Source: Aldehydirespirator sp965203575 (GTDB lineage Bacteria; Actinomycetota; Acidimicrobiia; Acidimicrobiales; Aldehydirespiratoraceae). From it: a stretch of 64,000 nt of DNA. Position numbers and translations under genes: made by a program. The notes beneath the pieces are model-generated. The model saw nothing but the letters and a program-made list of their open reading frames with translations. It searched no databases and had not been told where the DNA came from. The stretch spans positions 2,728,001-2,792,000 of the forward strand of contig OZ241894.1 in NCBI GenBank assembly GCA_965203575.1, given 5' to 3'. Numbering within the stretch: position 1 is the first letter of the stretch; every line of letters starts with the position of its first letter. This document shows positions 17,018 through 26,206 of the stretch, piece after piece.

Positions 17018-17959
17018 TCAGCTGGCGGTGAGCCAGGCGTTGATGGACTCGGCCAGGGCCGGACCCTGGTCCTCTTGTATGAAGTGGCTGGCCGGCTCGA
17101 ACTGGGCATGGGGCTGGCCCGCTGCGCCCGGGATGCGCTCGATCATGAACGGCTGGAGGCCGCCCAGCACCGGGTCGCCCGGAGCCCACAGCGTCAGCAC
17201 GGGCTTGGTCCACTGCTCCAGGACCTTCCAGGCGGCCTTGTTGGCGGGCACGGCCGGATCGTCGGGCGACACCGGCACGAGCAACGGGAACTGGCGGGCT
17301 CCGGCCATGTGCAGCTCGTCGGGGAACGGTGCCCGGTAGGCGTCGATGGCGGCCTCGCTCAACTCGTTGGCGGTGGCGTTCTCGACCAGTCGGCCGCAGT
17401 CGAGGAAGGGAACGTCCTGGCTGAACTGGCGCCAGAAGTCGAAGCCGGCCCCGGGGGAGTCGCCGACCGGCAGCGCGGTGTTGGCCAGGATCAGCCGGTC
17501 GAACAGGTCTGGGTTCTCCGCGGCCAGGCGCAGGCCGATGAGGCCGCCCCAGTCCTGGCCGAACAGGTGCAGCGGCCTGTCGCCCCGCTCGGCTGCGGTT
17601 GTCTCCAGGAAGCTGCGCACCCATTTCACGTGGCCCGCGTAGGTGTAGGCGGAGCGTTCGGTCGGCTTGTCGGAGCGGCCGAAGCCGATGAGATCGGGGA
17701 CCATCACCCGGTGGCCGGCGCCGGCCAGCACCGGGATCATCTTGCGGTAGAGGTAGCCCCAGGTCGGCTCGCCGTGCAGGAGCAGGATCGTGGCCGTGCC
17801 GCCGTCCGGTGCGGCCGGGCCGGCGGTGACGTAGGCCATGCGCAGCCCGTCGACGGTCGCGTAACGGGGTTCGTGGGGGTAGTCGCCAATGGCGGCGAAG
17901 CGCTCCTCGGGAGTGCGCACGTAGGCAACGCCGTCCGGGGTGGTGAGGGTCTCGGTCAT
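17018..17959 (-). CDS. Haloalkane dehalogenase (alpha/beta hydrolase)
   Basis: A 313-residue alpha/beta hydrolase. The oxyanion/halide motif HGEPTWGYLYRKM, DLIGFGRSDKP, and the nucleophile elbow FGQDWGG (Asp nucleophile) match subfamily I haloalkane dehalogenases, which cleave carbon-halogen bonds to give alcohols. The catalytic His is in SHFIQED near the C terminus. It follows the deaminase gene co-directionally with a gap of under 30 bases. Natural substrate unknown. Confidence 0.9.
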   Translation of the reverse strand: MTETLTTPDGVAYVRTPEERFAAIGDYPHEPRYATVDGLRMAYVTAGPAAPDGGTATILLLHGEPTWGYLYRKMIPVLAGAGHRVMVPDLIGFGRSDKPTERSAYTYAGHVKWVRSFLETTAAERGDRPLHLFGQDWGGLIGLRLAAENPDLFDRLILANTALPVGDSPGAGFDFWRQFSQDVPFLDCGRLVENATANELSEAAIDAYRAPFPDELHMAGARQFPLLVPVSPDDPAVPANKAAWKVLEQWTKPVLTLWAPGDPVLGGLQPFMIERIPGAAGQPHAQFEPASHFIQEDQGPALAESINAWLTAS

Positions 17960-17987
17960 GGCTCGACGCTAGTGCTGCCCGGGCCGA

Positions 17988-19349
17988 TCAGGGCGTGGAA
18001 TCCGACTCCGGCTTGACGCTGCTGCCGTCCACCCAGACGTGGCTGATGTCGTCGGCGGTGGCCAAGCGCACCAGCTTCTCGAAGATGCGGGCGTCGTCGT
18101 CGAAGTCCTCCCACAGGCGGATGGCGCCTCCCGGCCGGTCGGCACGCACCGCGATGGCGTCGAAGCGGCGGCCCGGCTCGATCAGCCCGACCGGGAGGTC
18201 GAGCACCGCGGCGCCACCCGCAGTAGCCAGCCAGAAGGCCGTTACGGTGTCGATGCGCGACTCCGGCATGCCCCGCTGAGCCGGGCCGAGGGCCGGGTCG
18301 ACGCCGTCCTCCAGCATCCGGGAGACGGTGACTGCGTCCTGGCACACGCCCAGGAGCCCGGGCCGGGCCCCGCCCGCGATGTCGCTGCCCAGTCCCATGC
18401 CGACCCCGGCGGCCAGGGCCCGGCGCACCCCGAACACCGCGTTGGCGAAGTACGCGTTGGACAGCGGGCAGTGGGCCACCCCTGCCCGGTGTCCCGACAC
18501 CAGGCCCATGTCGTCGGCGGTCAGGTGGTCGCTGTGGGCCAGCACGGTGCGGGGGCGTATCAGGCCGAAGCGGTTGAGGGCGACCGTGTCGGTGGTGCCG
18601 AAGCGGTTGAGGGCGTAGTCGCAGTGCCAGTCCGACTCCGCGCAGTGGGTCTGGATCCGCACCCCGGTCGCTGCGACCAGCTCGCCCAGCCCTTCGAGCA
18701 GGGCGTCGGTGCAGGCCGGGGTGAACCGGGGAGTGATGATCGGTTCGACCAGCGGGCTGCCCACCGCGCCGATCGCTTCTATCGAGGCCGCCGACGCGTC
18801 CACTCCGGCGGCGGCCGTGGTGTCCCGGTACCACTCGGGGGTGCCCGAGGGGTGGTCCATGGCCACCCGCCCGACCAGCGCCCGCTGCCCGTGACGGGCG
18901 CAGGCTCGGGCCAGGGCGGTGGTTGCCTCCAGATGGTTGGACGAGAAGTAGACGGCGGTGGTGGTGCCCATGGCCAGCAGCGACGGAACCAGGTCGTCCC
19001 AAACGGTTGCGGCGAACTCGGCGTCGGCGTAGCGGGCCTCCAGCGGGAACGTGTAGTCGAACAGCCAGCGCTCCAGGGGCAGGTCGAGCCCGGTGCCGAG
19101 CTGGGGCCACTGGGGCGCATGGATGTGCAGGTCCACCAGGCCGGGCATCAGGATCGTGAACGGTTCAAGCTCAACCCGCTCGGTCGCGGCGTCGAGGGCC
19201 TGCCGGCGCCTGGTCGCTCCCTCGACGGTCATCTCGTCGTGCACGGCGGAAATTGTCCCGGTGCGGTCGACCTCCACCACTGCATCGGCCACCGTCAGGC
19301 GGTCGGGTTCAGGCGTCTGCATCAGTATTCCGGCCACGGCCAGCGTCAT
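17988..19349 (-). CDS. guaD: Guanine deaminase
   Basis: A 453-residue amidohydrolase that converts guanine to xanthine and ammonia. The signature PGLVDLHIHAPQWPQLGTG followed by LERWLFDYTFPLE is specific to guanine deaminases; HCAESDWHC, VLAHSDHL, HCPLSNAYF and GLGSDIAGG supply the metal and substrate residues. Upstream, toward threonine aldolase, a perfect 10-bp inverted repeat lies in the gap. Confidence 0.92.
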   Translation of the reverse strand: MTLAVAGILMQTPEPDRLTVADAVVEVDRTGTISAVHDEMTVEGATRRRQALDAATERVELEPFTILMPGLVDLHIHAPQWPQLGTGLDLPLERWLFDYTFPLEARYADAEFAATVWDDLVPSLLAMGTTTAVYFSSNHLEATTALARACARHGQRALVGRVAMDHPSGTPEWYRDTTAAAGVDASAASIEAIGAVGSPLVEPIITPRFTPACTDALLEGLGELVAATGVRIQTHCAESDWHCDYALNRFGTTDTVALNRFGLIRPRTVLAHSDHLTADDMGLVSGHRAGVAHCPLSNAYFANAVFGVRRALAAGVGMGLGSDIAGGARPGLLGVCQDAVTVSRMLEDGVDPALGPAQRGMPESRIDTVTAFWLATAGGAAVLDLPVGLIEPGRRFDAIAVRADRPGGAIRLWEDFDDDARIFEKLVRLATADDISHVWVDGSSVKPESDSTP

Positions 19350-19405
19350 AGCGTCACCGTACTCATCGCATGCCGGCCGGATGATCCAATGCGACCCTCG
19401 AAGCG

Positions 19406-19452
19406 AACTTCCGGCTGTTGAGGGCGACTATCGCGCCGAACGGCCGGAAGTT
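19406..19452. repeat. Nested hairpin, intergenic
   Basis: Perfect 10-bp arms AACTTCCGGC (19406-19415) and GCCGGAAGTT (19443-19452) enclose an inner GGCG/CGCC stem. The overall size matches the AATTGGCAGC/GCTGCCAGTT elements, but the arms differ. It lies between the start of guaD and the end of ltaE; no T-tract follows, so a simple terminator is unlikely. Confidence 0.65.
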
Positions 19453-19463
19453 GGTTGGGGACC

Positions 19464-20477
19464 TCAGGCCAGCAGGTCGGCGAAGGTGTCGACGGCCGTC
19501 TCGATGTTGGCGGCGGAGACGTCGAGGTGGGTAACGAGCCGGGACTGTGAGCCGTTCCAGCGGGTGAGGATGCCGCGGCCGGCCAGGTCCTCCCGCAGGT
19601 CCGGGTGTGCGCCCAGAACCTCGTCGTCGAGGCGGATGAAGACCATGTTTGTGGCGCACGAGTCGATCTTCACGCCGTCGATGGCGGCCAGTCCCTCGGC
19701 CAGACGGGCTGCGTTGGCGTGGTCGTCGGCCAGTCGCTCGATGTGATGCTCAAGGGCGTACAGCCCCGCGGCTGCCACGATCCCGGCCTGCCGCAGCCCG
19801 CCACCGAGCATCTTGCGCCACTTGTGGGCCTCGTCAATGAGGTCCGCCGGCCCGGCCAGCACCGATCCCATCGGCGTGCCCAGACCCTTCGACAGGCACA
19901 CCGATACCGAGTCGAACGGCGCGGCCACCGCCTCTGGCGAGACCCCCAGAGCCACTGCCGCGTTCCACAGCCGGGCCCCGTCGAGGTGGTGGGACAGGCC
20001 GTGGCGGGCGGCCACCTCAGCCGAAGCCTCCATCTGGGCCAGGGTGAGCACCCGGCCGTTGTTGGTGTTCTCCAGGCACAGCAGCCGGGTCCGGGCGAAG
20101 TGGTGGTCGGGCGACTTGACGGCGGCTTCGGCCGCGTCGAGGTCGATCATGCCGTCGTCGCCGGTGGGCACCGGCTGGGGTTGGATGGACCCGAGCACAG
20201 CGCCGCCGCCGCCCTCGTACATGTAGGTGTGGGCGTGGTCGCCGACGATGTACTCGTCGCCGCGACCGCAGTGGGCCAGCAGCCCGCAGAGGTTGCCCTG
20301 CGTGCCGCTGGTAACGAACAGCGCGGCCTCCTTGCCGAGCAGCGCCGCGGTGGCCTCCTGGAGCTCGTTGACGGTGGGGTCCTCGCCGTACACGTCGTCG
20401 CCGACGGTGGCTGAGGCCATGGCCGCCCGCATGGCCGCAGTCGGCTGGGTGACGGTGTCGGAGCGAAGGTCGATCAC
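19464..20477 (-). CDS. ltaE: L-threonine aldolase (low specificity)
   Basis: A 337-residue fold-type I PLP enzyme cleaving L-threonine or allo-threonine to glycine and acetaldehyde. It begins MIDLRSDTVTQPT and shows GDDVYGEDPTVNELQ, the LENTNN motif, LDGARLWNAA and the PLP lysine in VCLSKGLGTPMGS, all family hallmarks. Start codon GTG. Followed closely by a glycosidase-like gene on the same strand. Confidence 0.94.
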   Translation of the reverse strand: MIDLRSDTVTQPTAAMRAAMASATVGDDVYGEDPTVNELQEATAALLGKEAALFVTSGTQGNLCGLLAHCGRGDEYIVGDHAHTYMYEGGGGAVLGSIQPQPVPTGDDGMIDLDAAEAAVKSPDHHFARTRLLCLENTNNGRVLTLAQMEASAEVAARHGLSHHLDGARLWNAAVALGVSPEAVAAPFDSVSVCLSKGLGTPMGSVLAGPADLIDEAHKWRKMLGGGLRQAGIVAAAGLYALEHHIERLADDHANAARLAEGLAAIDGVKIDSCATNMVFIRLDDEVLGAHPDLREDLAGRGILTRWNGSQSRLVTHLDVSAANIETAVDTFADLLA

Positions 20478-20499
20478 GCCGTCAGGCTACGGCCCACCG

Positions 20500-21417
20500 T
20501 CATAGCTCGGTGACGCCGATGGCGTGCTCGCCTGAGGCGGCGTAGAACAGCCAGCGCCGGCCGCCGGCGTCGAGCAGGCACGGGTCTCGCAGGCCGTTCT
20601 GGGGCGAGGCCGCCAAGCCCCTCGCCACCGGCTTGAGCGGCTCGTCGGCACCCTCCCACGGCTCGGAGGGCCGCATCACCTCGCTGACCGGTCCAGGCGT
20701 CCACTGGTGCCAGTCGCCCGAGGTGTCGATCACCGTGCGGTAGATCCGTTCCGGTGCCTCGAAGCAGCGGGTGAACAGCATCTCCAGTTCCTGGTGCTCG
20801 GGCCGGTACGACACGCAGCTGTGGCGGATCTCGTCGTCGTCGAACAGCATGGGCCCGTACTCGAAGCCGCTCAGGCCGTCGACCGAGCGCACCACCTGGG
20901 ATGGCATGGCCACCCCGTACCAGGCGTCGCCGGCGTGGAACATCCGCAGGTAGCTGGGGGACACTGCCACCGCCGGCTCAACCAGCGCGAAGTCTCGACC
21001 GGTGCCCGAAGTGGCCACCATGGTCTTCTGGTTCAGCGACGGGTAGACGTTCCAGCACGGGAGGTGGCCGCCGACCGACTCCGGGACCATCCCGTGGAAG
21101 TACATGACGAAGCGCTGCCGCCGGTGGTCGGGGTGGACGTCGGGCGAGGCGATGTGGGGCTGGCGGTCCGACGGGGTGTCGTCCACGTTGAGCACATCGG
21201 GCTCGACCATGCGCCACGGCCCGCTCGGCTCCTCGGCGGCGGCCAGGCGGATCGACTGGCCGACATGGTGCGCGAAGTACATGAGATAGCGGCCCGGCCG
21301 GTCGGGCATCCATTCGGGTGCAGCCAGCACCGACGGCCCGTTCACGTTGAACCGGCCGTGATCGCGGGGGATGCCGGGGGTACCGGCGTCGAGCACGCAG
21401 ACGCGGTTCTTTGTCAT
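20500..21417 (-). CDS. Putative five-bladed beta-propeller (glycosidase-like) protein
   Basis: A 305-residue soluble protein with repeated strand patterns seen in GH43/GH32-like propellers: RYLMYFAHHVGQSIRLAAA near the N terminus, RFVMYFHGM in the middle, and LRDPCLLDAGGRRWLFYAA near the C terminus, which resembles the RDP motif. No signal peptide is seen with this start. It may act on or bind a carbohydrate, but the catalytic residues cannot be assigned. An upstream in-frame start would overlap pcm. Function unknown. Confidence 0.72.
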   Translation of the reverse strand: MTKNRVCVLDAGTPGIPRDHGRFNVNGPSVLAAPEWMPDRPGRYLMYFAHHVGQSIRLAAAEEPSGPWRMVEPDVLNVDDTPSDRQPHIASPDVHPDHRRQRFVMYFHGMVPESVGGHLPCWNVYPSLNQKTMVATSGTGRDFALVEPAVAVSPSYLRMFHAGDAWYGVAMPSQVVRSVDGLSGFEYGPMLFDDDEIRHSCVSYRPEHQELEMLFTRCFEAPERIYRTVIDTSGDWHQWTPGPVSEVMRPSEPWEGADEPLKPVARGLAASPQNGLRDPCLLDAGGRRWLFYAASGEHAIGVTEL

Positions 21418-21442
21418 CGATGGCTCATCGCCGGTCGAGGGG

Positions 21443-22150
21443 TCACCTGCCGCCGGGAAAGCCGTGGGCCCCGAGGAGGGGCACGAAGCGGACCGGCGTG
21501 AGACGCTCCTCGCGGTACTCCTCGCCGGGCGAGCCATTCCCGCCGCTGTGAGTGTCCTGGGGGCCGCGCCGCGTGTAGCGCATGAGATGCTGATGGCCGT
21601 ACCGCGGGCCGATCGGTATCACCAGGCGCCCGCCGGGCGCGAGCTGCTCCAGCAGGGGAGGCGGGGGCGCCGGACCGGCCGCGGTGACGACGATGGCGTC
21701 ATAGGGCGCCTCTTCGGGCCATCCCAGCGTGCCGTCGCCGACCACGACCGTCACGTCTCCCAGCCCCTGGGTGGCAAGTGCGGCCCGGGCCTTCTCCGCC
21801 AGTGCCGGTCGCCGTTCGATGGTCACCACCCGGCCGGCCAGAGCCCGCAGCACCAGCGCGCCGTACCCGGAGCCGGCCCCGACCTCGAGCACACGGTCGT
21901 CGGGGTTCAACCGGGCTGCTTCGGCCATCATGGCCACCATGGCGGGCTGGCTGATGGTCTGGCCCTCGCCTATGGGCAGCGGACCGTCGTCGTAGGCGGC
22001 CGACGCGAACCGGCGGGGGACGAACTGCTGGCGCGGCACCCGGCCGATGGCCTCCAGCACGGCCTCGTCGCGCACTCCGTATCGGCGCGCCTGGTCGACG
22101 AGGTCGGACAGCTGCCGTGTCGAACCTCGCATCCAGGTCTCAGGGCGCAC
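21443..22150 (-). CDS. pcm: Protein-L-isoaspartate O-methyltransferase
   Basis: A SAM-dependent methyltransferase that starts repair of isoaspartyl residues. Visible: FVPRRFASAAYDD, the PCMT signature GEGQTISQPAMVAMM, the SAM loop VLEVGAGSGYGALVL and IVVTAAGPAPPPPLLEQL. The predicted GTG start gives 235 residues and overlaps the end of the DUF2277 gene by 11 bases; a later in-frame ATG (at 22132) is a possible alternative. Confidence 0.92.
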   Translation of the reverse strand: MRPETWMRGSTRQLSDLVDQARRYGVRDEAVLEAIGRVPRQQFVPRRFASAAYDDGPLPIGEGQTISQPAMVAMMAEAARLNPDDRVLEVGAGSGYGALVLRALAGRVVTIERRPALAEKARAALATQGLGDVTVVVGDGTLGWPEEAPYDAIVVTAAGPAPPPPLLEQLAPGGRLVIPIGPRYGHQHLMRYTRRGPQDTHSGGNGSPGEEYREERLTPVRFVPLLGAHGFPGGR

Positions 22151-22406
22151 TGCCGGCCGCAGCCGAGGCCAGCCGCCGCAGCGGCGGCTCGCGGCGCGGC
22201 GGCGTCCGGCGGGGTGGCAGGGTGGCCAGCAGGTCGGCGGTGGCGTCGGTCACGAGGGCGACAGCCTGCTCGAAGGCGGCTTCGGAGGCGGCGGACGTCT
22301 TCTGCACGCCGCTGACTTTGCGGACGTACTGCCGGGCGGCGGCTTCGATCTCCTCGGTGGTCGCGGGCGGGGCCAGACCTCGCAGGGTCGTGATGTTGCG
22401 GCACAT
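22140..22406 (-). CDS. DUF2277 family protein
   Basis: An 88-residue protein starting MCRNITTLRGL, with PATTEEIEAAARQYVRKVSG and LLATLPPR, the pattern of the DUF2277 family found in actinobacteria and proteobacteria. The function is not known. An ATG two codons upstream is equally possible. The C-terminal tail is Arg/Pro-rich. It overlaps pcm, which suggests one transcript. Confidence 0.85.
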   Translation of the reverse strand: MCRNITTLRGLAPPATTEEIEAAARQYVRKVSGVQKTSAASEAAFEQAVALVTDATADLLATLPPRRTPPRREPPLRRLASAAAGSAP

Positions 22407-22516
22407 GGCCATGACTCTACGCCCTGCTCCCGAGCGCAGGCCTCGCTACTTGATGGACAAGATCGGCGCGGTAGTGTGCCAGGGTCGCCCGGAAGCGCCG
22501 ACAGGAGGACCGAGAC

Positions 22517-23602
22517 ATGCCCCAGACCGTGCAAGGAGTGGTGTCGATGGCGGTGGGGGAGCCCGTCACGATCACCGACGTCGTGGTACCCGACCCCGGC
22601 CCGGGCGAGGCGGTGGTGGCCATACAGGCGTGCGGCGTCTGCCACACCGACCTCCACTACCGGGAGGGCGGCATCAACGACGAGTTCCCGTTCCTGCTTG
22701 GCCATGAGGCCGCCGGGGTGGTGGAGTCGGTCGGCGACGATGTGACCGAGGTGGCGCCCGGCGACTACGTGATCCTGAACTGGCGGGCGGTGTGCGGCCA
22801 GTGCCGCTCGTGCCTGCGGGGCCGGCCCCACATCTGCTTCAGCACCCACAACGCGTCCCAGAAGATGACGCTGACCGACGGCACCGAGCTGTCGCCCGCG
22901 CTGGGCATCGGCGCCTTCCTCGAGAAGACGCTGGTGGCTGCGGGCCAGTGCACCAAGGTCGACTCGGCCGCCCCGGCCACCGCGGCCGGACTGCTCGGCT
23001 GCGGCGTGATGGCCGGCATCGGCGCGGCCATCAACACCGGCGGTGTGGGCCGGGGCGACAGCGTGGCCGTGTTCGGCTGCGGGGGAGTGGGCGACGCCGC
23101 CATCGCCGGTGCCAAGCTGGCCGGCGCCCACACGATCATCGGTGTGGACATCGACGACCGCAAGCTCGAGTGGGCCCGGAGTTTCGGGGCCACTCACACC
23201 ATCAACTCGTCCGAGACCGACCCGGTGGCGGCGATCCAGGCCCTCACCGGCGGCAACGGCGTGGACGTGGCCATCGAGGCGATCGGCCTGCCCCAGACCT
23301 ACCGCCAGGCCTTCGAGGCTCGCGACCTGGCCGGGACGGTGGTGCTGGTTGGTGTGCCTCACCCCGACATGACCATCGAGCTGCCCTTCATCGAGGTGTT
23401 CGGACGGGGCGGAGCCCTCAAGTCGAGCTGGTACGGCGACTGCCTGCCGACCCGAGACTTCCCCATGCTGATCGACCTGTACCTCCAGGGCCGCTTGGAC
23501 CTCGACGGGTTCGTGTCGGAGACGATCGGCCTCGGTGACGTGGAGGAGGCGTTCCACAAGATGGAGCGGGGCGAGGTGCTCCGCTCCGTCGTCGTGCTGT
23601 AG
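22517..23602 (+). CDS. mscR: S-(hydroxymethyl)mycothiol dehydrogenase
   Basis: A 361-residue zinc alcohol dehydrogenase. The catalytic zinc motif CGVCHTDLHYREGGINDEF, GHEAAG, the structural zinc cysteines CGQCRSC...HIC, and the stretches QKMTLTDGTELSPALGIGAF and GALKSSWYGDCLP match mycothiol-dependent formaldehyde dehydrogenases almost word for word. It oxidises the mycothiol adduct of formaldehyde with NAD, and so implies that the organism makes mycothiol. ATG preceded by CAGGAGG. Confidence 0.93.
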   Translation: MPQTVQGVVSMAVGEPVTITDVVVPDPGPGEAVVAIQACGVCHTDLHYREGGINDEFPFLLGHEAAGVVESVGDDVTEVAPGDYVILNWRAVCGQCRSCLRGRPHICFSTHNASQKMTLTDGTELSPALGIGAFLEKTLVAAGQCTKVDSAAPATAAGLLGCGVMAGIGAAINTGGVGRGDSVAVFGCGGVGDAAIAGAKLAGAHTIIGVDIDDRKLEWARSFGATHTINSSETDPVAAIQALTGGNGVDVAIEAIGLPQTYRQAFEARDLAGTVVLVGVPHPDMTIELPFIEVFGRGGALKSSWYGDCLPTRDFPMLIDLYLQGRLDLDGFVSETIGLGDVEEAFHKMERGEVLRSVVVL

Positions 23603-23610
23603 ACACGCTG

Positions 23611-24300
23611 GTGGCGCAGCTCCCGGAGGTCATGGCGGCGCTCGAGGCCGCGGGGACGGCCCAGAACCGCAAGGTGTACGCCCGCCACGGCGCGGCCGCT
23701 CCGATGTTCGGCGTCAGCTATGCGGAGTTGGGCCGGATCGCCAAGCCGATCAAGACCGACCACGCGCTGGCCCGGCAGTTGTGGTCCAGCGGCAACCACG
23801 ACGCCCGGGTGCTGGCCCTGCGGGTGGCGGATCCCGCCGCGCTGGACGAGTCGCTGGCCCGCCGGTGGCTGGGAGACGTCGACAACTACATCCTGGCCGA
23901 GGGCCTGGGCGGGCTGTGTTCCCAGACGCCGCACGCCCGGGCGTTGAGCGACACCTGGCGGGACGACCCCGGCGAGTGGCCCGCGTCGGTCGGCTGGTTC
24001 ATCGTCACCTGCAGCGCCGAGGACCCGGACGTCTGGTCGCTCGAGGAGCTCCACGGCCTGCTGGACCAGATCGAGGCCGAGATAGGTGAGCGGCCCAACC
24101 GGGTCCGCCACGAGATGAACGGCGCCATGATCGTCATGGCCCTGCGCGACGCCGGCCTGCGCAGCTCGGTGCTGGCTACAGCCGAGCGCATCGGCCCAGT
24201 GAAGGTCGACCACGGCCAGACCGGCTGCAAGACGCCCGAAGTAGCCCCCTACGTGGAGCGCACCCTGGCCCACCGGGCCGCGAGGAGCAAGCGCAAGTAG
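23611..24300 (+). CDS. DNA alkylation repair (AlkD-like HEAT-repeat) protein
   Basis: A 229-residue all-helical protein resembling AlkD/AlkC-type glycosylases: RIAKPIKTDHALARQLWSSG, HDARVLALRVADP, WLGDVDNYILAEGL and a C-terminal VDHGQTGCKTPEV block. Family members excise positively charged alkylated bases without base flipping; some have non-repair roles. Start GTG, 8 bases after the mscR stop, so likely co-transcribed with it. Confidence 0.85.
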   Translation: MAQLPEVMAALEAAGTAQNRKVYARHGAAAPMFGVSYAELGRIAKPIKTDHALARQLWSSGNHDARVLALRVADPAALDESLARRWLGDVDNYILAEGLGGLCSQTPHARALSDTWRDDPGEWPASVGWFIVTCSAEDPDVWSLEELHGLLDQIEAEIGERPNRVRHEMNGAMIVMALRDAGLRSSVLATAERIGPVKVDHGQTGCKTPEVAPYVERTLAHRAARSKRK

Positions 24301-24332
24301 GTGACGAGCCTGTCACATCACAGCGTTGTCAC

Positions 24333-24371
24333 TCCCGCTCTTGTTCGCTTCGCTCACGGGCCGCTCGTGCC
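24333..24371 (-). repeat. Dispersed 39-bp intergenic repeat, copy 2
   Basis: Reverse complement of the copies at 7844 and 29864, with one or two changes. It lies between the convergent ends of the AlkD-like and HhH-GPD glycosylase genes. Confidence 0.85.
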
Positions 24372-24431
24372 CTGGGCCGCTCGTGCCTGCGCCGCCCGCC
24401 AAGCGGCCACAGCAGCGAAGCGCAAGGCCGG

Positions 24432-25358
24432 CTAGATGCGGCTGATGTCGAAGCGGGTGGGGGCGGGATGGTGCCTCGGCGGGCCGATGCCGGCTGCCTT
24501 GACCAGGCGGACGACCCGGCCCCGGTGGCCGGCGTAGGGCTCCAGCAACTCCAGCATCGAGTCGTCGCCGCCGTCGGTGGCACCGCTGAGGGCGTAGGTC
24601 ACCAGCTTCGGCACGTGCAGGTCGCCCACCGGCACCGCGTCGGGGTCGCCCGCGGCCGCGCCCGTCGTGCGGGCCGCGGTCCACGGGCCCACGCCGGGCA
24701 GTCGCTGCAGCCACTGGCGGGCCTCGGCCGCGGGACGCTCGCCCAATCTCTCGAGGCGGTCGGCGTGCTTGGCCGCCACCCGGATCACCCGGATGCGCCC
24801 CCGGTCGACCCCGGCCCGGTGGAATCCGTGGTCGGGAACCTTCAACACCGCCTCGGGACGGGGGAACAGCGGCAGCGGTCCGGCTCCGGGCACCTCGGCC
24901 CCGTGCAGCCGGCCCATCCGGGCCACCGCAGTCCGCGCGTCGGCGCTCACGACCCGCTGGTACACCGCGGCGGTGGCCATGGCCTCGAACCAGCGGCCGG
25001 TGGCGCCCAGCCGGGGCACGCCCAGCCGGGCCACCAGATCCCGCACCACCGGGTCCAGAGGACGGAACTCGCTGGGATCGTCGTCGCGGCCGAGCAGGGC
25101 CGGCACCCCGTTGATGGCCCACTCGGCGCCGGGACCCCAGGCGTCGGCCAGGACCTCACCGCCGACAGCCCGGAAAGCCACCGATGCCGGGCCCTCGGGG
25201 GTCTCGGTCGCCCACCAGCCGACACCGTCGCGACGCTGCGACGTCTTCACCCACATCAACGTCACCTTCAGGTTCAGGTCGTAGCCGGGCCGGAAGACCG
25301 TCGAGCAGTCCGGCGCGGTGCTCGGGGCAGCCGGAGCGGCGTCGACTGAGCGCGGCAT
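24432..25358 (-). CDS. HhH-GPD DNA glycosylase (3-methyladenine type, AlkA-like)
   Basis: A 308-residue protein. The C-terminal half has the helix-hairpin-helix LQRLPGVGPWTAART followed by VGDLHVPK, with the catalytic Asp of the HhH-GPD family. The N-terminal part resembles the AlkA-type beta domain. Predicted to excise alkylated purines. It is convergent with the AlkD-like gene, so two alkylation-repair enzymes sit side by side, and only one base separates its ATG from the previous gene's stop. Confidence 0.86.
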   Translation of the reverse strand: MPRSVDAAPAAPSTAPDCSTVFRPGYDLNLKVTLMWVKTSQRRDGVGWWATETPEGPASVAFRAVGGEVLADAWGPGAEWAINGVPALLGRDDDPSEFRPLDPVVRDLVARLGVPRLGATGRWFEAMATAAVYQRVVSADARTAVARMGRLHGAEVPGAGPLPLFPRPEAVLKVPDHGFHRAGVDRGRIRVIRVAAKHADRLERLGERPAAEARQWLQRLPGVGPWTAARTTGAAAGDPDAVPVGDLHVPKLVTYALSGATDGGDDSMLELLEPYAGHRGRVVRLVKAAGIGPPRHHPAPTRFDISRI

Positions 25359-25359
25359 C

Positions 25360-25806
25360 TCAGGATCCCGGCGTGTCCGAGTCGGGTGCAGAGCTGAGAG
25401 CCTCCAAGGCGGCGTTGAGGGTCTCCAGCAGCCTGCGGTCGGACGCCTCCCCCAGCCCGACATCCACCTTGGCTTCGTCGATGGCCTGGCGGGTGAGCTC
25501 GCCCATGATGCCGTCGATGGGGCCGGGGCTGTAGCCGAGCTGTGTCAGCGCGCTCTGCAGATCCGACACCTCGTTACCGTCGAGCGGCTGGTCCTGCGCC
25601 AGGCCACGGTCGGCGGCGGCCTGGTCCTCGGTTTCCAGGGGGGCCCGGGCTACAACGGCGCCGTCCTCGCCGAACACGGCGCTGTCCAGGATCGGGACGG
25701 CCCAGCTCAGCGTCCACCAGAAGACCAGCAGCAGCACGATCAGCAGGAAGGTGCCCTGCAGGTGAGTGCGCATCGTGGTCTCGGGTGCCAGCCCTTCGCT
25801 GGCCAC
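25360..25806 (-). CDS. Membrane-anchored peptidoglycan-binding-domain protein
   Basis: A 148-residue protein (GTG start abutting the upstream stop) or 137 residues from the later ATG at 25773. One transmembrane segment GTFLLIVLLLVFWWTLSW near the N terminus precedes a short linker and a PG_binding_1-like domain (SDLQSALTQLGYSPGPIDG and MGELTRQAIDEA). The domain would sit outside the membrane. No enzymatic domain is visible; it may be a wall anchor or sensor. Confidence 0.75.
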   Translation of the reverse strand: MASEGLAPETTMRTHLQGTFLLIVLLLVFWWTLSWAVPILDSAVFGEDGAVVARAPLETEDQAAADRGLAQDQPLDGNEVSDLQSALTQLGYSPGPIDGIMGELTRQAIDEAKVDVGLGEASDRRLLETLNAALEALSSAPDSDTPGS

Positions 25807-26097
25807 CTAGTTGAATGCCCGCTTGCGGAGCCGCTCCCGGATCTTGGCGCACTCCGGGCAGACCGGGTAGCGGGACGGGTCCCGGCTCGGCACCCAGACC
25901 TTGCCGCAAAGGGCTCGCACCGGCGTGCCCTCGACGTAGGCCCGGTTGGCGTCGGCCCGGCGGGTGTAGTGAGCGAAGCGGTCGTGGTCGCCGTCATCGG
26001 TGACCGGCCGTATGTCGGGCTCGGTGACGGTGGACGTCCCCGGCGTCGCGGGTGTCGCGGTCGCGCCGGTGGTGGAGGTGCTGGCTGTGCCGGTCAT
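25807..26097 (-). CDS. DUF3039 family protein
   Basis: A 96-residue protein. A Ser/Thr-rich N-terminal tail leads to the actinobacterial DUF3039 core HYTRRADANRAYVEGTPV followed by RALCGKVWVP...YPVCPECAKIRERL. The cysteines CGK and CPEC form a likely zinc ribbon. Function unknown; the family is almost confined to actinobacteria. Confidence 0.86.
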   Translation of the reverse strand: MTGTASTSTTGATATPATPGTSTVTEPDIRPVTDDGDHDRFAHYTRRADANRAYVEGTPVRALCGKVWVPSRDPSRYPVCPECAKIRERLRKRAFN

Positions 26098-26131
26098 GAC
26101 GTCGATCCTATAGATCCCGCCGGGCCTGGTC

Positions 26132-26170
26132 TCCCGCTCTTGTTCGCTGCGCTCACGGGCCGCTCGGGCC
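26132..26170 (-). repeat. Dispersed 39-bp intergenic repeat, copy 3
   Basis: Reverse complement of the 29864 copy. The match continues a further 10 bases or so to the right (GAGGCCGTGGCCCGAG on the other strand), making these two the closest pair. It lies 37 bases downstream of the ligB stop. Confidence 0.85.
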
Positions 26171-26206
26171 ACGGCCTCGCTGGCTGTATTGCGATGCGCA
26201 GGCGAA